A DNA stretch of 64,000 nucleotides from Aggregatilinea lenta (GCF_003569045.1 NZ_BFCB01000002.1:1531506-1595505); one strand, 5' to 3'; counted from the first letter of the stretch, positions 44,011-53,625 are shown. Numbers and translations are program-made. The notes: a model not told the origin generated them from the sequence alone.

Positions 44011-44049
44011 TTGACAGGCGGTGCGCACACCGTTACTATATTGATCAAT
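44011..44049 (+). promoter_or_regulatory. Promoter with ATTGATCAAT operator of the ArsR gene
   Basis: TTGACA (44011-44016) and TACTAT (44034-44039) are 17 bases apart. The perfect palindrome ATTGATCAAT (44040-44049) follows at once and overlaps the start point, the expected site for ArsR autoregulation. Confidence 0.75.
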
Positions 44050-44085
44050 CGTTCAACTCAGTGAGACTCCAGAAAAGACACGCCG

Positions 44086-45147
44086 ATGCCGCTTGAAATT
44101 ATCGAATCCGTCGATCCCCTGGCCGAACTGATCACGTTCGAAACGTCCTCGATCTACGAAATGATCATCAGCCTGCGCACGCTCTTGCAAACCGAGAACC
44201 ATCCCGAATGGGTTGCCATGATGCGCGAGCGGCTGCCCGCTGCGTTCTGGGACGAGCTGAACACGCTGTACGCGCCGTATAAGAACGGATCCATCTTCTT
44301 CGAGCTGGCAGTCGATTACCCGAACCAGGAAGACGTGCCCGGTTTCATCGAGTACGTGCGCCAGATGGACCCTGTCACGTTCATGTTTTACGTGGTGGGG
44401 CGCATCCTCTCCAAGGAAACCGTCGCGGCAACCGGGCTGGACTTCGATACGCTCGACGCAGCGCTGATGGACTCCGACCACTACGCGCACTGCATGTGCC
44501 TCGAAACGCCAATGGACGCGCTGATGGCCGACGTGCCCGCCTTCCAGGCGCGCCTCGCAGACTTTTGGGCGTGGTACTGGAACGACTTCTTCAAGGACCA
44601 GATCGATGGTTTTCGTCCCACGTGGCAGCACAGCCTGAACGACAAAAAAGCGCTGCTGCACCGCAAAGGCGGTCAGGCGCTGTTCGATCAGGTAAGCAAC
44701 CGCAAGGCGCTGCCCAAGCCCCTGCCGGACTGGATGCCCGTCACCGAAATCCGGTTCGTGCCGCTGAACCTGATCCCGGTCCCGGTGTACATGTTTTACG
44801 GGTATGGCAACGTCACGCTGCTGTTCGACAGCGAGCGCACCGAGGAACGGCTGGCGGAGATCGAGCGCGACAAGGAAGACGCCCTCGCCATGCTCAAGGC
44901 GCTGGGCGACAATACGCGCCTGGACATTTTGCGACTGATCACCAACGCGGACGGGCACATGCACGGCAAGAAGATCGCGGCGCACCTGGACCTGTCGCCG
45001 TCCGCCGTGTCGCGTCATTTGACGCAGCTGCGGGACGCCAAGCTGATCGTCGAGGAAACACACTCCGACCGCACGATCACGTACCAGATTCAGGCGGAAC
45101 GTCTTCAGTCTTTGCCCCAAAAACTGCGGAACTACCTCACCCACTAG
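44086..45147 (+). CDS. ArsR-family transcriptional regulator with DUF5937-like N-terminal domain
   Basis: 353 residues. The winged HTH of ArsR type is at the C-terminus (about 262-345): MLKALGDNTRLDILRLI, GKKIAAHLDLSPSAVSRHLT and the wing THSDRTITYQI. The N-terminal 250 residues are a helical domain as in DUF5937-type regulators, with no CxC metal site, so the signal is not metal through the usual ArsR cysteines. It probably represses its own promoter. The SD is weak. Confidence 0.82.
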   Translation: MPLEIIESVDPLAELITFETSSIYEMIISLRTLLQTENHPEWVAMMRERLPAAFWDELNTLYAPYKNGSIFFELAVDYPNQEDVPGFIEYVRQMDPVTFMFYVVGRILSKETVAATGLDFDTLDAALMDSDHYAHCMCLETPMDALMADVPAFQARLADFWAWYWNDFFKDQIDGFRPTWQHSLNDKKALLHRKGGQALFDQVSNRKALPKPLPDWMPVTEIRFVPLNLIPVPVYMFYGYGNVTLLFDSERTEERLAEIERDKEDALAMLKALGDNTRLDILRLITNADGHMHGKKIAAHLDLSPSAVSRHLTQLRDAKLIVEETHSDRTITYQIQAERLQSLPQKLRNYLTH

Positions 45148-45207
45148 CCCACAACCCGCGCCGCTTCCCCCACGAGCAGCGCAGCAATGCCCCGCGCTCC
45201 CGCCCGG

Positions 45208-46899
45208 TTATTTGGGCGGGGGTGACGGCGTGCGCGTGATACGTGGCGGCAGGAACGGCGTCGGCGAGGGCGTCACGGTGGGCGTGGCGGTCAGCGTCGG
45301 GGACGGGGTATAGGTCGCGGTCGACGTCAACGTCGGCGTGCGCGACGGCGTCGGGCTGGGTGTGCGAGTCGGCGTGCGCGTCGGGGTCGCCGTTTGCGTG
45401 GGCGTACGGGTCGCGGTCGGCGTCGCGGTTGGCAGCGGCGTGCCCGTGGACGTAGCCGTATTCGCGGGCGGCGCGGTCGCGGACGGCATGGAAGTGGCGG
45501 CTTCCGTCGCCGGTTCCGTAACCGCCTCGGTCGCTTCTTCCGTCGCGGGCGGGAGGGTTGGTTCTACCGTGGGCTGCGCCGTGGGCCGGGATGTAGGCGT
45601 CTCGGTCGCTTCTTCCGTGACGGCTGCCGTGACGGCTTCCGTCCCGGCAGCTTGTGTTTCAGCGTCGCTGCCAGGTTCGGTCGCAACGAACTCGACGGTC
45701 AGCGTTGGCGTCAGCGCCGCGTCGCCACTTTCCGCGCCAGGCCCCGGCAGCAGCGGCAGCGTCGACGTAACGGTCGGCGTCATCGACGGCGTCACCAGTG
45801 TGGGCGTCGGCGTCAGCGCCGAGGTCGCCGTAAACAACAACGTCGCCTGTTCGGGCGACGCTGCGGAAGGTTCACCGGCCTCAGCCGCCCCCTGGTCCAG
45901 CCCCCCTGAGGCAGCCAGACCGCCGCTGCTGGTGAGTGGGCCTTCCGTCGCATCCGGCGGCGCGAGCGATGGGGCCGCCGCGCCCTCCAGCGTATAGGTC
46001 TGCTCGAACAGGTGACCGCGCTCGCCTAACACACCCTGCAACTGGTTGTTGACCGTCAATTGCAGCGCGGCGGCATTGCTGGCGCGCACCTCGACCGTCT
46101 CGTTGCCTTCGAACTGCCACACCTCGCCGGGCCGCGCGACGCCTTCGCGGGCGACTTCGCCGTCCACCGTAATGCGCATCCAGGTGCGTTCCATGACCTG
46201 CACCGACACCACGACTGTATCGCCGGAAAGCTCCGGCAGCGTGACGACCGGCTCCACGGTCCCGTCCGGGGCAGCTGCGGTGCCGTCCGGTGCGGGTATC
46301 CCCGCGTCCTCGGTGGGCGGCGCGATGACCAGCGGCTCCTCGGTCCCGTTCGAAGCGGCAGCCGGCTCGGTGGCGAGGTCGCCATCCTGCGGCGGGGTAG
46401 CAATCGACTCGCCGGTAATCTCGTCAGGCGATGAGGCCGAGTCGTTGAGGACGCGCGTCAGCCCGAAAATCCCCGCGACGATGATCAGCCCGGCAACCAG
46501 CACGATCGCGACGCGGCTGACCATGCTGCGGCGGCGCGGGCGCGGGCGTTCTTCGTCGGTTTCGGCGGTGGTGGCAGACCGGGAGGAATAGGGCAGCGGC
46601 ACGGGTGTCGAGCGTGGAAACGAGCGCGACGTGGTGCCGCGCGGTTTGCGCCAGGGCAGACCCCGGTCCGGTTCGTCGAATTCGGCGAACAGCAGGTCCA
46701 GATCCAGGCCGAGGAAGCGCGCGTAGTTGCGCAGGAAGCCCTGAAGCTGGACATCCGCCATGCTGCCGAAGTCGCCCTGCTCCAGCGCGTCGAGGAAGCG
46801 TGCGCGGATGCGTGTCGCGCGCTCTGCCTCGTCAAGCGACATCTCGCGCGCCTCACGCGCCTCGCGCAGACGCTGTCCCAGGCCCTGCCAATCCGTCAC
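45208..46899 (-). CDS. RodZ-like HTH/TM protein with Thr-Pro-rich extracellular tail
   Basis: 563 residues from GTG 46899 (GGAGAG nine bases upstream). An N-terminal HTH_25 (about 5-75: LGQRLREAREAREMSLDEAE), a basic linker, one TM helix (about 126-147), a DUF4115-type beta domain (about 225-310: VMERTWMRITVDGE), then about 190 residues dominated by PT/TP repeats. RodZ links MreB to the wall; whether MreB exists here is unknown. The tail is probably extended or glycosylated and may cross the wall. The repeats are coding, not a separate satellite. Confidence 0.82.
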   Translation of the reverse strand: MTDWQGLGQRLREAREAREMSLDEAERATRIRARFLDALEQGDFGSMADVQLQGFLRNYARFLGLDLDLLFAEFDEPDRGLPWRKPRGTTSRSFPRSTPVPLPYSSRSATTAETDEERPRPRRRSMVSRVAIVLVAGLIIVAGIFGLTRVLNDSASSPDEITGESIATPPQDGDLATEPAAASNGTEEPLVIAPPTEDAGIPAPDGTAAAPDGTVEPVVTLPELSGDTVVVSVQVMERTWMRITVDGEVAREGVARPGEVWQFEGNETVEVRASNAAALQLTVNNQLQGVLGERGHLFEQTYTLEGAAAPSLAPPDATEGPLTSSGGLAASGGLDQGAAEAGEPSAASPEQATLLFTATSALTPTPTLVTPSMTPTVTSTLPLLPGPGAESGDAALTPTLTVEFVATEPGSDAETQAAGTEAVTAAVTEEATETPTSRPTAQPTVEPTLPPATEEATEAVTEPATEAATSMPSATAPPANTATSTGTPLPTATPTATRTPTQTATPTRTPTRTPSPTPSRTPTLTSTATYTPSPTLTATPTVTPSPTPFLPPRITRTPSPPPK

Positions 46900-47012
46900 G
46901 CGATTTCGCTCTCCGGGATGTCCGGCAGCCCAGCCGGAGGATGTGCAAAAACGGGCGTCACCTGCCGCCGGAGTCCCCCGACAACCGGCGATGCCCGTCT
47001 CGGCTGCGTGCC

Positions 47013-47342
47013 CTACACGTCATGCATTGCCAGCAGCAGATCGCTCAGGTCGCCGTGGAACGACGCCAGGAAGTGCCGCCATGCAATCACGTCCGCTTCG
47101 GTGATCGGTGAAACATCGACCCGAACGACCGGAACTAACTGGTGGTATGGGGGCTGGTCGTACGCGGTGATCTGCTGCCCGGTCCCGCAGTTCGGGCAGA
47201 TTGCCATCAAAACCCGCTGTACGCCATCATCCAGCGCCACTTTCACGTCGTCGGCCCCGTACGACTCGCCACAATGCTGGCAGGTCATGCGGCGCACGAC
47301 GAACGAGATAATGTCGTTGGTTCCCCGTTCGTCGATTGGCAT
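47013..47342 (-). CDS. Small zinc-ribbon protein
   Basis: 109 residues. CQHC (about 21-24) and CPNC (about 49-52) form a zinc ribbon. The rest is a short alpha/beta segment ending FHGDLSDLLLAMHDV. No SD is clear. It lies 24 bases downstream of rplI, so is probably co-transcribed. Function unknown. Confidence 0.65.
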   Translation of the reverse strand: MPIDERGTNDIISFVVRRMTCQHCGESYGADDVKVALDDGVQRVLMAICPNCGTGQQITAYDQPPYHQLVPVVRVDVSPITEADVIAWRHFLASFHGDLSDLLLAMHDV

Positions 47343-47366
47343 CGAGGCCAGCCGGATGGAACCGGC

Positions 47367-47996
47367 CTAGCTCGCGCTTTCCTCGTCTTCCGCTGCTGCG
47401 TCGGTCGTCTCTTCGACCTCCGCCGGAAGCACGTCCGCCGACTCCGCGCCGCTTTCTTCTTCGGCGACCGGAGCGGCTTCGGAAGCCTGCTCGCCTTCGT
47501 CCTGGCCTTCGAGATCACCCACCAACTCGCCAGCCAGATATGCTTCTACGTCTTCTTCGCGCAGGATGACGACCTTGAGCATGGGCGACAGGTCGCCGCT
47601 CATGCGGACGGGGACGTCGTGCTCGCCCAGCTCGCGCAGCGGGCGCTCGCTGATACGGCGGCGGTTGATGTCCACGCCGGTCTTTTCCATCAGGGACTGA
47701 GCGATGTCCATCGTGGTGATGGAGCCATACAGCTTGCCGTTCTTACCGGCCTTCACGCCGAACACCAGCTCAACGCCGTCGATCTGGGCGGCGGCGGCGG
47801 CTTCAAGACTGCGCAGCTCGGCACGCTTCTCACCGGCCTGCGCCAGCAGATGCTGGTTGTTGCGCAGTGCACCCGCATTGGCGCGCTCGGCCAGACCACG
47901 GGGAATCAGGTAATTCCGGGCGAAGCCATCAGCTACCGTCACGACATCACCGGCGACACCGTGCTTGTAGACGTTTTCTTTGAGGATAACCTTCAT
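47367..47996 (-). CDS. rplI: 50S ribosomal protein L9 with acidic C-terminal extension
   Basis: 209 residues. L9 N-domain MKVILKENVYKHGVAGDVV and the loop GFARNYLIPRGLA are clear; the connecting helix and C-domain (GKLYGSIT) follow to about 150. A further tail of roughly 55 residues is Glu/Ala-rich, which ordinary L9 (about 148) lacks. L9 binds 23S rRNA near the L1 stalk. GGAAGG stands eight bases before ATG. The usual neighbours rpsF, ssb and rpsR are not in the window. Confidence 0.95.
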   Translation of the reverse strand: MKVILKENVYKHGVAGDVVTVADGFARNYLIPRGLAERANAGALRNNQHLLAQAGEKRAELRSLEAAAAAQIDGVELVFGVKAGKNGKLYGSITTMDIAQSLMEKTGVDINRRRISERPLRELGEHDVPVRMSGDLSPMLKVVILREEDVEAYLAGELVGDLEGQDEGEQASEAAPVAEEESGAESADVLPAEVEETTDAAAEDEESAS

Positions 47997-47999
47997 GTC

Positions 48000-48503
48000 C
48001 AGGTCCTTCCTTGACGATCTGTGCCAGTTTTAAGCCGCAATCATACCGTAAACGATGGTGTAATACCAGGGTCAGCTTCTCGGATCTGATCCGTGCGGCT
48101 CCTGCTGAACAGTCTAGCAAATGTCGCCGCTTTGTAATCAACGTTTGCCCTGCGACGTGGCAGCACATAGCGGTCCGTTTTCAGCGATCAGAAAGAGCAA
48201 AAGCAAAAGCAGCCGGTAGCGATTAGCCGTTAGCCAGAGCAACCCACGACCTTCCCCGCGCCGCATTCCAATCCGATTGGAGAAAGGAGAAAGCCTTGCG
48301 CCGCCCGGCTTTTGCTTTGTTCCCCTTCCCTCCGCTTGCGTGGGGGAAGGGGTCAGGGGATGGGAGGCTTTCTCGTGAATTGCGTTACCTGATTTAATTT
48401 GAAAACTGCATTGTTCTCCGGCTTTTCGCTTAACGGGCGGAGCAAGCTCCACCCCTACGAAAAACGCGGCCTCGATGCAGCAGTTCTTCCCCACAAATCG
48501 AAC
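48000..48503. repeat. Repeat-filled spacer upstream of rplI
   Basis: No gene. Holds TTAGCCGTTAGCC blocks (about 48218-48236), a variant CCAATCCGATTGG hairpin (about 48268-48280), GGGGGAAGGGGTC palindromic pieces (about 48310-48360) and GGGCGGAGCAAGCTCCACCCC (about 48434-48455). The rplI promoter must lie before 48000 but no clean pair is seen. Confidence 0.6.
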
Positions 48504-49529
48504 TTAATCGTCAAGTCTTTCAGCGATTTGCAGCGCTTCCAGCATAAGCCTGGGCACATCAAGGCTTATCGGTAGCCGAGCACCTGGATACCGAATCACT
48601 TCACCGGCAACGACATTTCCAACGGTGAGCGCCTGGCGTACAGAGAGACCCTGCCTTCTGGCCGCGAGGAACCCCGCGAGGAAATTATCTCCTGCGCCGG
48701 TGGAATCGACTGCTTCAATCTTCTCGGTAGGCATTAAAAACGCTTCATCCCCGAATCGAGCGAAGGCACCGTCTGCGTCCAAGGTAACAACCGCATCAAT
48801 GGGTGTCTTCGTGAGTTCGATTCTCACCTCGTCAAGCGATGCCTCTGGCTCAAGACCTACCAGCACGGCTGCTTGTTCCAGGTTGCCTGCTACCATTTGA
48901 GCTTTTGGCGCAAAGGTATCGAAGAAATCTCGGTAGCCAGCAACGATCTCGGTGCTTGCAAGGGCAAGTACAAAAGGCACATTCGCCGCCTCTGCTGCCT
49001 GTACACAACGCAACATGGCTGTTTCGGATTCTGGGCCAAAAGAAAGCGCAATCCCATCAAGCAACACAAGCTCGGATCTCTGAATGACTTCGAGGTCAAT
49101 TCGAGCAGGACTCAACAGGGCATTTGCACCATGAGTCAAGATGATAGTGCGCACATCATCCTCATCGTAAAGATAAAAGTCATACCCTGTAACAGCGCCA
49201 TCTTCAAGTTCGCAGAGGAACTCAAGCGAGGCTCTCTCACAATTTGCGACAAAAATCCTACCGAAGGTGTCGTTACCACCCATCCCCATAAATCCACAGC
49301 GTATGCCAGCACGCGCTAACAGGTCTGCGGTGTTTCCAACCGACCCACCGCTAGAGGGAGCGGGAAGCGCTCCGTGATTATTCTCAAGTGCAAGGCGAAT
49401 CGCCTCCATTCGTTCCACCGGGATAATCGAATTACTACCCGGCGTCAGACCAAGTTTGCGGAGTTCGGCGTGGCTAGAGAGAAGGTCTATACCAACAGTA
49501 ACAGCACCAAGTGCTACTATAGAAGTCAT
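48504..49529 (-). CDS. PfkB-family sugar/nucleoside kinase, low GC
   Basis: 341 residues. PfkB signature 1 (GGSVGNTADLLARAG, about 62-76) and signature 2 DSTGAGDNFLAGFLAA (catalytic Asp) are intact. The overall layout resembles adenosine-kinase-like members, but the substrate is undetermined. Base composition is clearly lower in GC than the genes around it (many A/T-ending codons), which suggests recent transfer. GAGGA precedes ATG 49529. No sugar-use genes are adjacent. Confidence 0.85.
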   Translation of the reverse strand: MTSIVALGAVTVGIDLLSSHAELRKLGLTPGSNSIIPVERMEAIRLALENNHGALPAPSSGGSVGNTADLLARAGIRCGFMGMGGNDTFGRIFVANCERASLEFLCELEDGAVTGYDFYLYDEDDVRTIILTHGANALLSPARIDLEVIQRSELVLLDGIALSFGPESETAMLRCVQAAEAANVPFVLALASTEIVAGYRDFFDTFAPKAQMVAGNLEQAAVLVGLEPEASLDEVRIELTKTPIDAVVTLDADGAFARFGDEAFLMPTEKIEAVDSTGAGDNFLAGFLAARRQGLSVRQALTVGNVVAGEVIRYPGARLPISLDVPRLMLEALQIAERLDD

Positions 49530-49727
49530 TCAGAATCCTCATCAAAGTTAACGAGTATTTAGCCGTTATTCTATAGAAAATTCCTCTTATCCAGAAACGC
49601 GGAAATTTTCTAGTTAACCTGAGTTTTGTTTAAGGATGGGACACCAAAGGGAAAAGCAATAAGCTTAATGGGGCAAAACCACCCCGGCATCCCAAACCGC
49701 CCTCGCCCGGCAAAACCGACAAATCAC

Positions 49728-49758
49728 TTGCCACAAATGGCGCAAACATCGCTATAAT
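49728..49758 (+). promoter_or_regulatory. Promoter for a probably leaderless gene
   Basis: TTGCCA (49728-49733) and TATAAT (49753-49758) with a 19-base spacer. Only seven bases lie between TATAAT and the ATG at 49766, so the transcript should begin at or next to the start codon. No SD is present. The AT-rich remainder of the spacer (49530-49727) shows nothing else. Confidence 0.65.
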
Positions 49759-49765
49759 CGCGCGT

Positions 49766-51409
49766 ATGAAACGCAGCGCATGGATCGCCCTCATTTTCAT
49801 CTGGCTGGCCTTCGCCGGAAGCGCCGTCATCAGTCGCAGCACCTTCGACCGCCTCCCCCATCTCGAAGACGAGTTTGCCTACCTGTACCAGGCGCGGGTC
49901 TTCGCCCACGGCGACGTCTACGCCCCGGTCTACAGGCCGGTGCGCGCCTACTGGCAGCCCTTCCTGGTGAACCTGGGCGACGAGCGCGTGGGCAAGTACA
50001 CGCCCGGCTGGCCGCTAGTGCTGGCGATCGGCGTGCTGTTCGAGCAGCCGTGGATCATCACCGCGTGGCTGGGCATGCTGACCGTAGCGGTGGTGTACCG
50101 GCTGGGCCGCGACGTGTTCAACCCCGAAACGGGCGCGGTCGCCGCGCTGCTGACGGCGGCCAGTCCCGGCGCGCTGCTGCTCAGCGGCACGTTGATGGGA
50201 CACACCGCCACGCTGTTCTTCGTGACGCTGTTTTTCTGGGCGATGTGGCGGCTTGAGCACGGCACGCACCGGCTGGCCTGGAGCGTCACGGCGGGCGCGT
50301 CGCTCGGCATGGTGATCCTCACCCGCCCGCTGTCGGCGGTGGGCATCGTCGCGCCATTCGTGGTCTACAGCGTCGCACGCGTCCTGTGGGACGCGCTGCA
50401 GCATTCCGTACAAACGGGCTGGCAGACGCTCAAGCCGCTGATGGTGCTCGGTCTGCTGGCCGTGGCGATCAGCCTGTTGTGGCCTGCGTTCAATTACACC
50501 GTGGCAGCCAAGACGGACGAGTCGTTCCCGTCGTTTCTGACACGCTTCGTGGAAAACGAGCCGGACACCAACCTGTACTGGTACATCTGGAAATACGACC
50601 TGATCGGCTTCGGCGAGGGTCACGGACGCGTCCAGGGCGGGCATACGCCGGAACTCGGCTGGAAGCACGCCAAGCAGGATCTCGCCTGCGCGGCGCACGA
50701 CCTGTTCGGCTGGGCGGAGCCTGCACAGGAGACGGTCGATCTCACCCGGAACCAATGCGCCGAAACCGGGCGCGGTTATAGCTGGCTGCTGATCCCGCTG
50801 GGGCTGCTGATGGGCATGCCGCGCAAGTGGACGTGGCTGTTCGCCGCCGTGCCGGTGACACTGGTCGGCGCGTATGTCGCCTACTGGATCGGCGGGCGGC
50901 TGTACAGCGCGCGCTACTACTCCGAAGCCATTACCGCCGTCGCGTTGGTCAGCGCGTACGGACTGACGGCGCTGGTGGCGCTCATCGTACGGGGCTACAA
51001 ACGACTCGGCGGGCCGTCTCCGTTCGGCTTCACGCCCGCGTGGCTGCTCTACGCCGCGCTGATTGGCGTGACGCTCTATTCACTGGTCGTCTATACCCCG
51101 GCGCGCCTGAAGCCACTGGACGGTTACGGCAACATCAACCAGGACCAGATCGACGACTTCAATGCGCTGCGCGAGCAGCCGGACAAGCCCGTGCTGCTGC
51201 TGGTCTGGGGCGAGCATCACTGGCGCGACGTGGGCGCGTTTATGGCGCTGACCGATCCTTTCCTGGATAGCGACATCGTGCTGGCTCGCGACCCGGACGC
51301 CGCCTACCTGGACGACATCCTCGCGCGCTGGCCTGACCGCGAGCACATCTTCCTGATCGACGGCGAATTCACCCACACCCCGCCGGAGCAAGATACAGAC
51401 GGCGACTGA
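49766..51409 (+). CDS. GT39/ArnT-like membrane glycosyltransferase
   Basis: 547 residues, about 11 TM helices (from residue 5 to about 450) and a C-terminal extracytoplasmic part. The first external loop has HLEDEFAYLYQAR, the acidic pair expected of GT-C enzymes that use polyprenyl-phosphate sugars. No partner glycosylation genes are adjacent. Probably leaderless: the -10 box ends seven bases before ATG. Confidence 0.75.
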   Translation: MKRSAWIALIFIWLAFAGSAVISRSTFDRLPHLEDEFAYLYQARVFAHGDVYAPVYRPVRAYWQPFLVNLGDERVGKYTPGWPLVLAIGVLFEQPWIITAWLGMLTVAVVYRLGRDVFNPETGAVAALLTAASPGALLLSGTLMGHTATLFFVTLFFWAMWRLEHGTHRLAWSVTAGASLGMVILTRPLSAVGIVAPFVVYSVARVLWDALQHSVQTGWQTLKPLMVLGLLAVAISLLWPAFNYTVAAKTDESFPSFLTRFVENEPDTNLYWYIWKYDLIGFGEGHGRVQGGHTPELGWKHAKQDLACAAHDLFGWAEPAQETVDLTRNQCAETGRGYSWLLIPLGLLMGMPRKWTWLFAAVPVTLVGAYVAYWIGGRLYSARYYSEAITAVALVSAYGLTALVALIVRGYKRLGGPSPFGFTPAWLLYAALIGVTLYSLVVYTPARLKPLDGYGNINQDQIDDFNALREQPDKPVLLLVWGEHHWRDVGAFMALTDPFLDSDIVLARDPDAAYLDDILARWPDREHIFLIDGEFTHTPPEQDTDGD

Positions 51410-51600
51410 CCGGCGCTTGCCCCACGCCCATCCATTTGTCAACAAATTCGTACACCGCACCAGTTGCACCTGTATCCCGTTCGCGCGTAAGATCCAGGGT
51501 GTAATTCGGGTTTTACGCCTGAAACAGGATCGCCCAAAGGGCACCTATCCTGTCAGGCCGCTGCATCCTAACTACCAATCCAATGAAAGCAAGGGGGCTT

Positions 51601-53625
51601 ATGCGACATCGCACTCGGCCACTGCCGCCGGAAAGTCTCCCGTCCGCAGCGGGAAACCCGGCACCGAACTCGCACCATTCATCCGATTCTGCCCGCCCGC
51701 CCGTCCTACCGTCCGGCATCACGCGCCGCACGACGCTGAAGCTGCTCGGCACTGCCAGCGCCGCGCTTGCCGTGGGCCTGCCGGGCCCGCTAACCGGCAC
51801 GCGCCGCCGGGACGAGCCAGGCGTCGTACGCGAAATGCGGCGCCTCCTCAACGCCGCGTTCGACGGCGAGGAAATGGGCCTGTCGTTTTCGTACATTTCG
51901 CCGGAGTTCACCGAGGATTTCCGCATCGAGATCCGGCAGACCCGGCTCTACCCCGTCGCCAGCTCGTTCAAGGCGGCGGTCGTGCTCTACTATTTCCTCA
52001 ACACGCCCCAGGACGAATGGGACGCCGAGCAGGGATCGGCCATGTACAGCATGGCGGTCTTCAGCAACAACGCGCGCACCGGCACCGTGATAGCCGACGT
52101 CGCCGACCGGCTGGGCGCGGACAACCCGATCGCCGCGTTCAACGACTTCGCCACCGATCCGGAGCTGCTCGGGTGGACGCACGGGCTGTATAGCTGGACC
52201 TTCAACGAGTTCCCGTACATGCCCACCAACGGCTACGTGGACGTTCGCTACAACCCGACGCTCTGGGATACGGGCAGCGTGGCGAACGCCGGGCTGAACT
52301 TCTCGACGGCGGACGAAATTGCGGCGGTGTTCCGGCTGCTGGCGACCGGTGAGACGCACCCGCGCTGGGCGAGCGACGCGCACTTCCGCGCCGCGATCCA
52401 GGCCAGCCGCGCGCTGCTAGCGATCCCAGCCCTGGATTACCTGTCCTCGCTCGAAAAAGCGATCACCTACGGCGATCACTACAGCAAGGACGGCACGCTG
52501 CGCCCGGTGGATATCGGCACGAACGTGCGCAACGACGCGGGCGTGTGGCGCATGCAGGATGGGGGCGCATACCTGATCTCGTTTATGTCCGCGCGCGAGT
52601 CGGACGACTCGGTCGCGGCGGCGCTGGCCGTGGTCGCGGAAGCGATCCGCATGTACGACCAGTACCTGCATCCGAACGACTTCCGCGTGCTGAGCACCCC
52701 CTCCGAGCCGATCCAGCCCGGCACGTACAACTACGGCTTCGTGCGCCGCACCGGGGTGACGCTCTACGCGCAGCCGAATCGCAGCGCGCCGCAAATCGCC
52801 AACCCCGTGCGCTCTACGTCGATCTTCGGCACGACGTACCTGATGTACGGCGCGATGGTGCGCCTGAACGTGGTGGACGACGAATGGGCCGAAGTCGTGC
52901 AGGACGACGAATGGGACGAGGCGTTTACGTGGCCGGTGTACATCCGGCTGGAAGACGTGCAGATCGTGGACCGCACGCGGGCGACCACGCCGATCGGCTA
53001 CGTAACCGGCGCGGCCCCCGGCACGGACAAGTTCATCATCCTCGACGTGCTCCAGCGCAACCTGACGCTGTTCGAGGGCGGGACGCCCGTGCTGCGCACG
53101 CCGGTGATCCTCAACTTCTACGGCACGCCGCGCCAGATCTCGTTCATTCACCGGCTGTACCTGGCGCGCGACATGCCCAACTACCCTGGCGTACCGTTCA
53201 CGTGCTTCCTGCATGGCAGCGACTACCTGGACGAAAGCGGGTTCGCCATTCACGGCGCGCCCTGGCATCTGTGGAGCGAAACCGTGCGCCAGTACACGCT
53301 GATCCGGCGCGTTACGCACGGCTGCATCAACGTGCCGGACTGGCCCGTGACCATCGATCACCTGGGCGAGACGATGCGCCCGGATGAGTTCATCTTCCGC
53401 TGGGCGGGCGGCATGCCCAACCCCGCCGAGGAACGCGTCGCACTCGACCCCGGCGACGTCGCGGTGCGCGTCTACGGCTTCGACAACCCGCTGCAGGAGA
53501 TCTGGAACTACCCGCGTCCGCCGTCGCTGTATGGCCTGGGCATCAACTGGCGCATGATCATGGACGCGCGCGAGGCCAAGTCGCTCGACGTACCGGAGTA
53601 CTTCTACGAGGAACAGAAGGTGTAG
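51601..53625 (+). CDS. Tat-exported fusion of a serine beta-lactamase/PBP-fold domain and a YkuD L,D-transpeptidase
   Basis: 674 residues. A twin-arginine signal (RRTTLKLLG, about 42-50) follows a long N-terminus. Residues about 75-390 have the SxxK triad order: S121-S-F-K124, S155-N-N157 and later SKDGT. An SH3-like part (about 390-480) leads to a YkuD domain whose active site is H573-G-C575-I. Both D,D- and L,D-bond peptidoglycan chemistry could therefore reside in one exported protein. ATG 51601 follows AAGGGGG; ATG 51583 has no SD. Confidence 0.85.
   Translation: MRHRTRPLPPESLPSAAGNPAPNSHHSSDSARPPVLPSGITRRTTLKLLGTASAALAVGLPGPLTGTRRRDEPGVVREMRRLLNAAFDGEEMGLSFSYISPEFTEDFRIEIRQTRLYPVASSFKAAVVLYYFLNTPQDEWDAEQGSAMYSMAVFSNNARTGTVIADVADRLGADNPIAAFNDFATDPELLGWTHGLYSWTFNEFPYMPTNGYVDVRYNPTLWDTGSVANAGLNFSTADEIAAVFRLLATGETHPRWASDAHFRAAIQASRALLAIPALDYLSSLEKAITYGDHYSKDGTLRPVDIGTNVRNDAGVWRMQDGGAYLISFMSARESDDSVAAALAVVAEAIRMYDQYLHPNDFRVLSTPSEPIQPGTYNYGFVRRTGVTLYAQPNRSAPQIANPVRSTSIFGTTYLMYGAMVRLNVVDDEWAEVVQDDEWDEAFTWPVYIRLEDVQIVDRTRATTPIGYVTGAAPGTDKFIILDVLQRNLTLFEGGTPVLRTPVILNFYGTPRQISFIHRLYLARDMPNYPGVPFTCFLHGSDYLDESGFAIHGAPWHLWSETVRQYTLIRRVTHGCINVPDWPVTIDHLGETMRPDEFIFRWAGGMPNPAEERVALDPGDVAVRVYGFDNPLQEIWNYPRPPSLYGLGINWRMIMDAREAKSLDVPEYFYEEQKV

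Noticed and set aside
45208-45480. Possible minisatellite or CRISPR-like array
   Set aside because: The GGCGTC-type periodicity encodes the Thr-Pro tail of the RodZ-like protein in one open frame; there are no uniform repeats with unique spacers.
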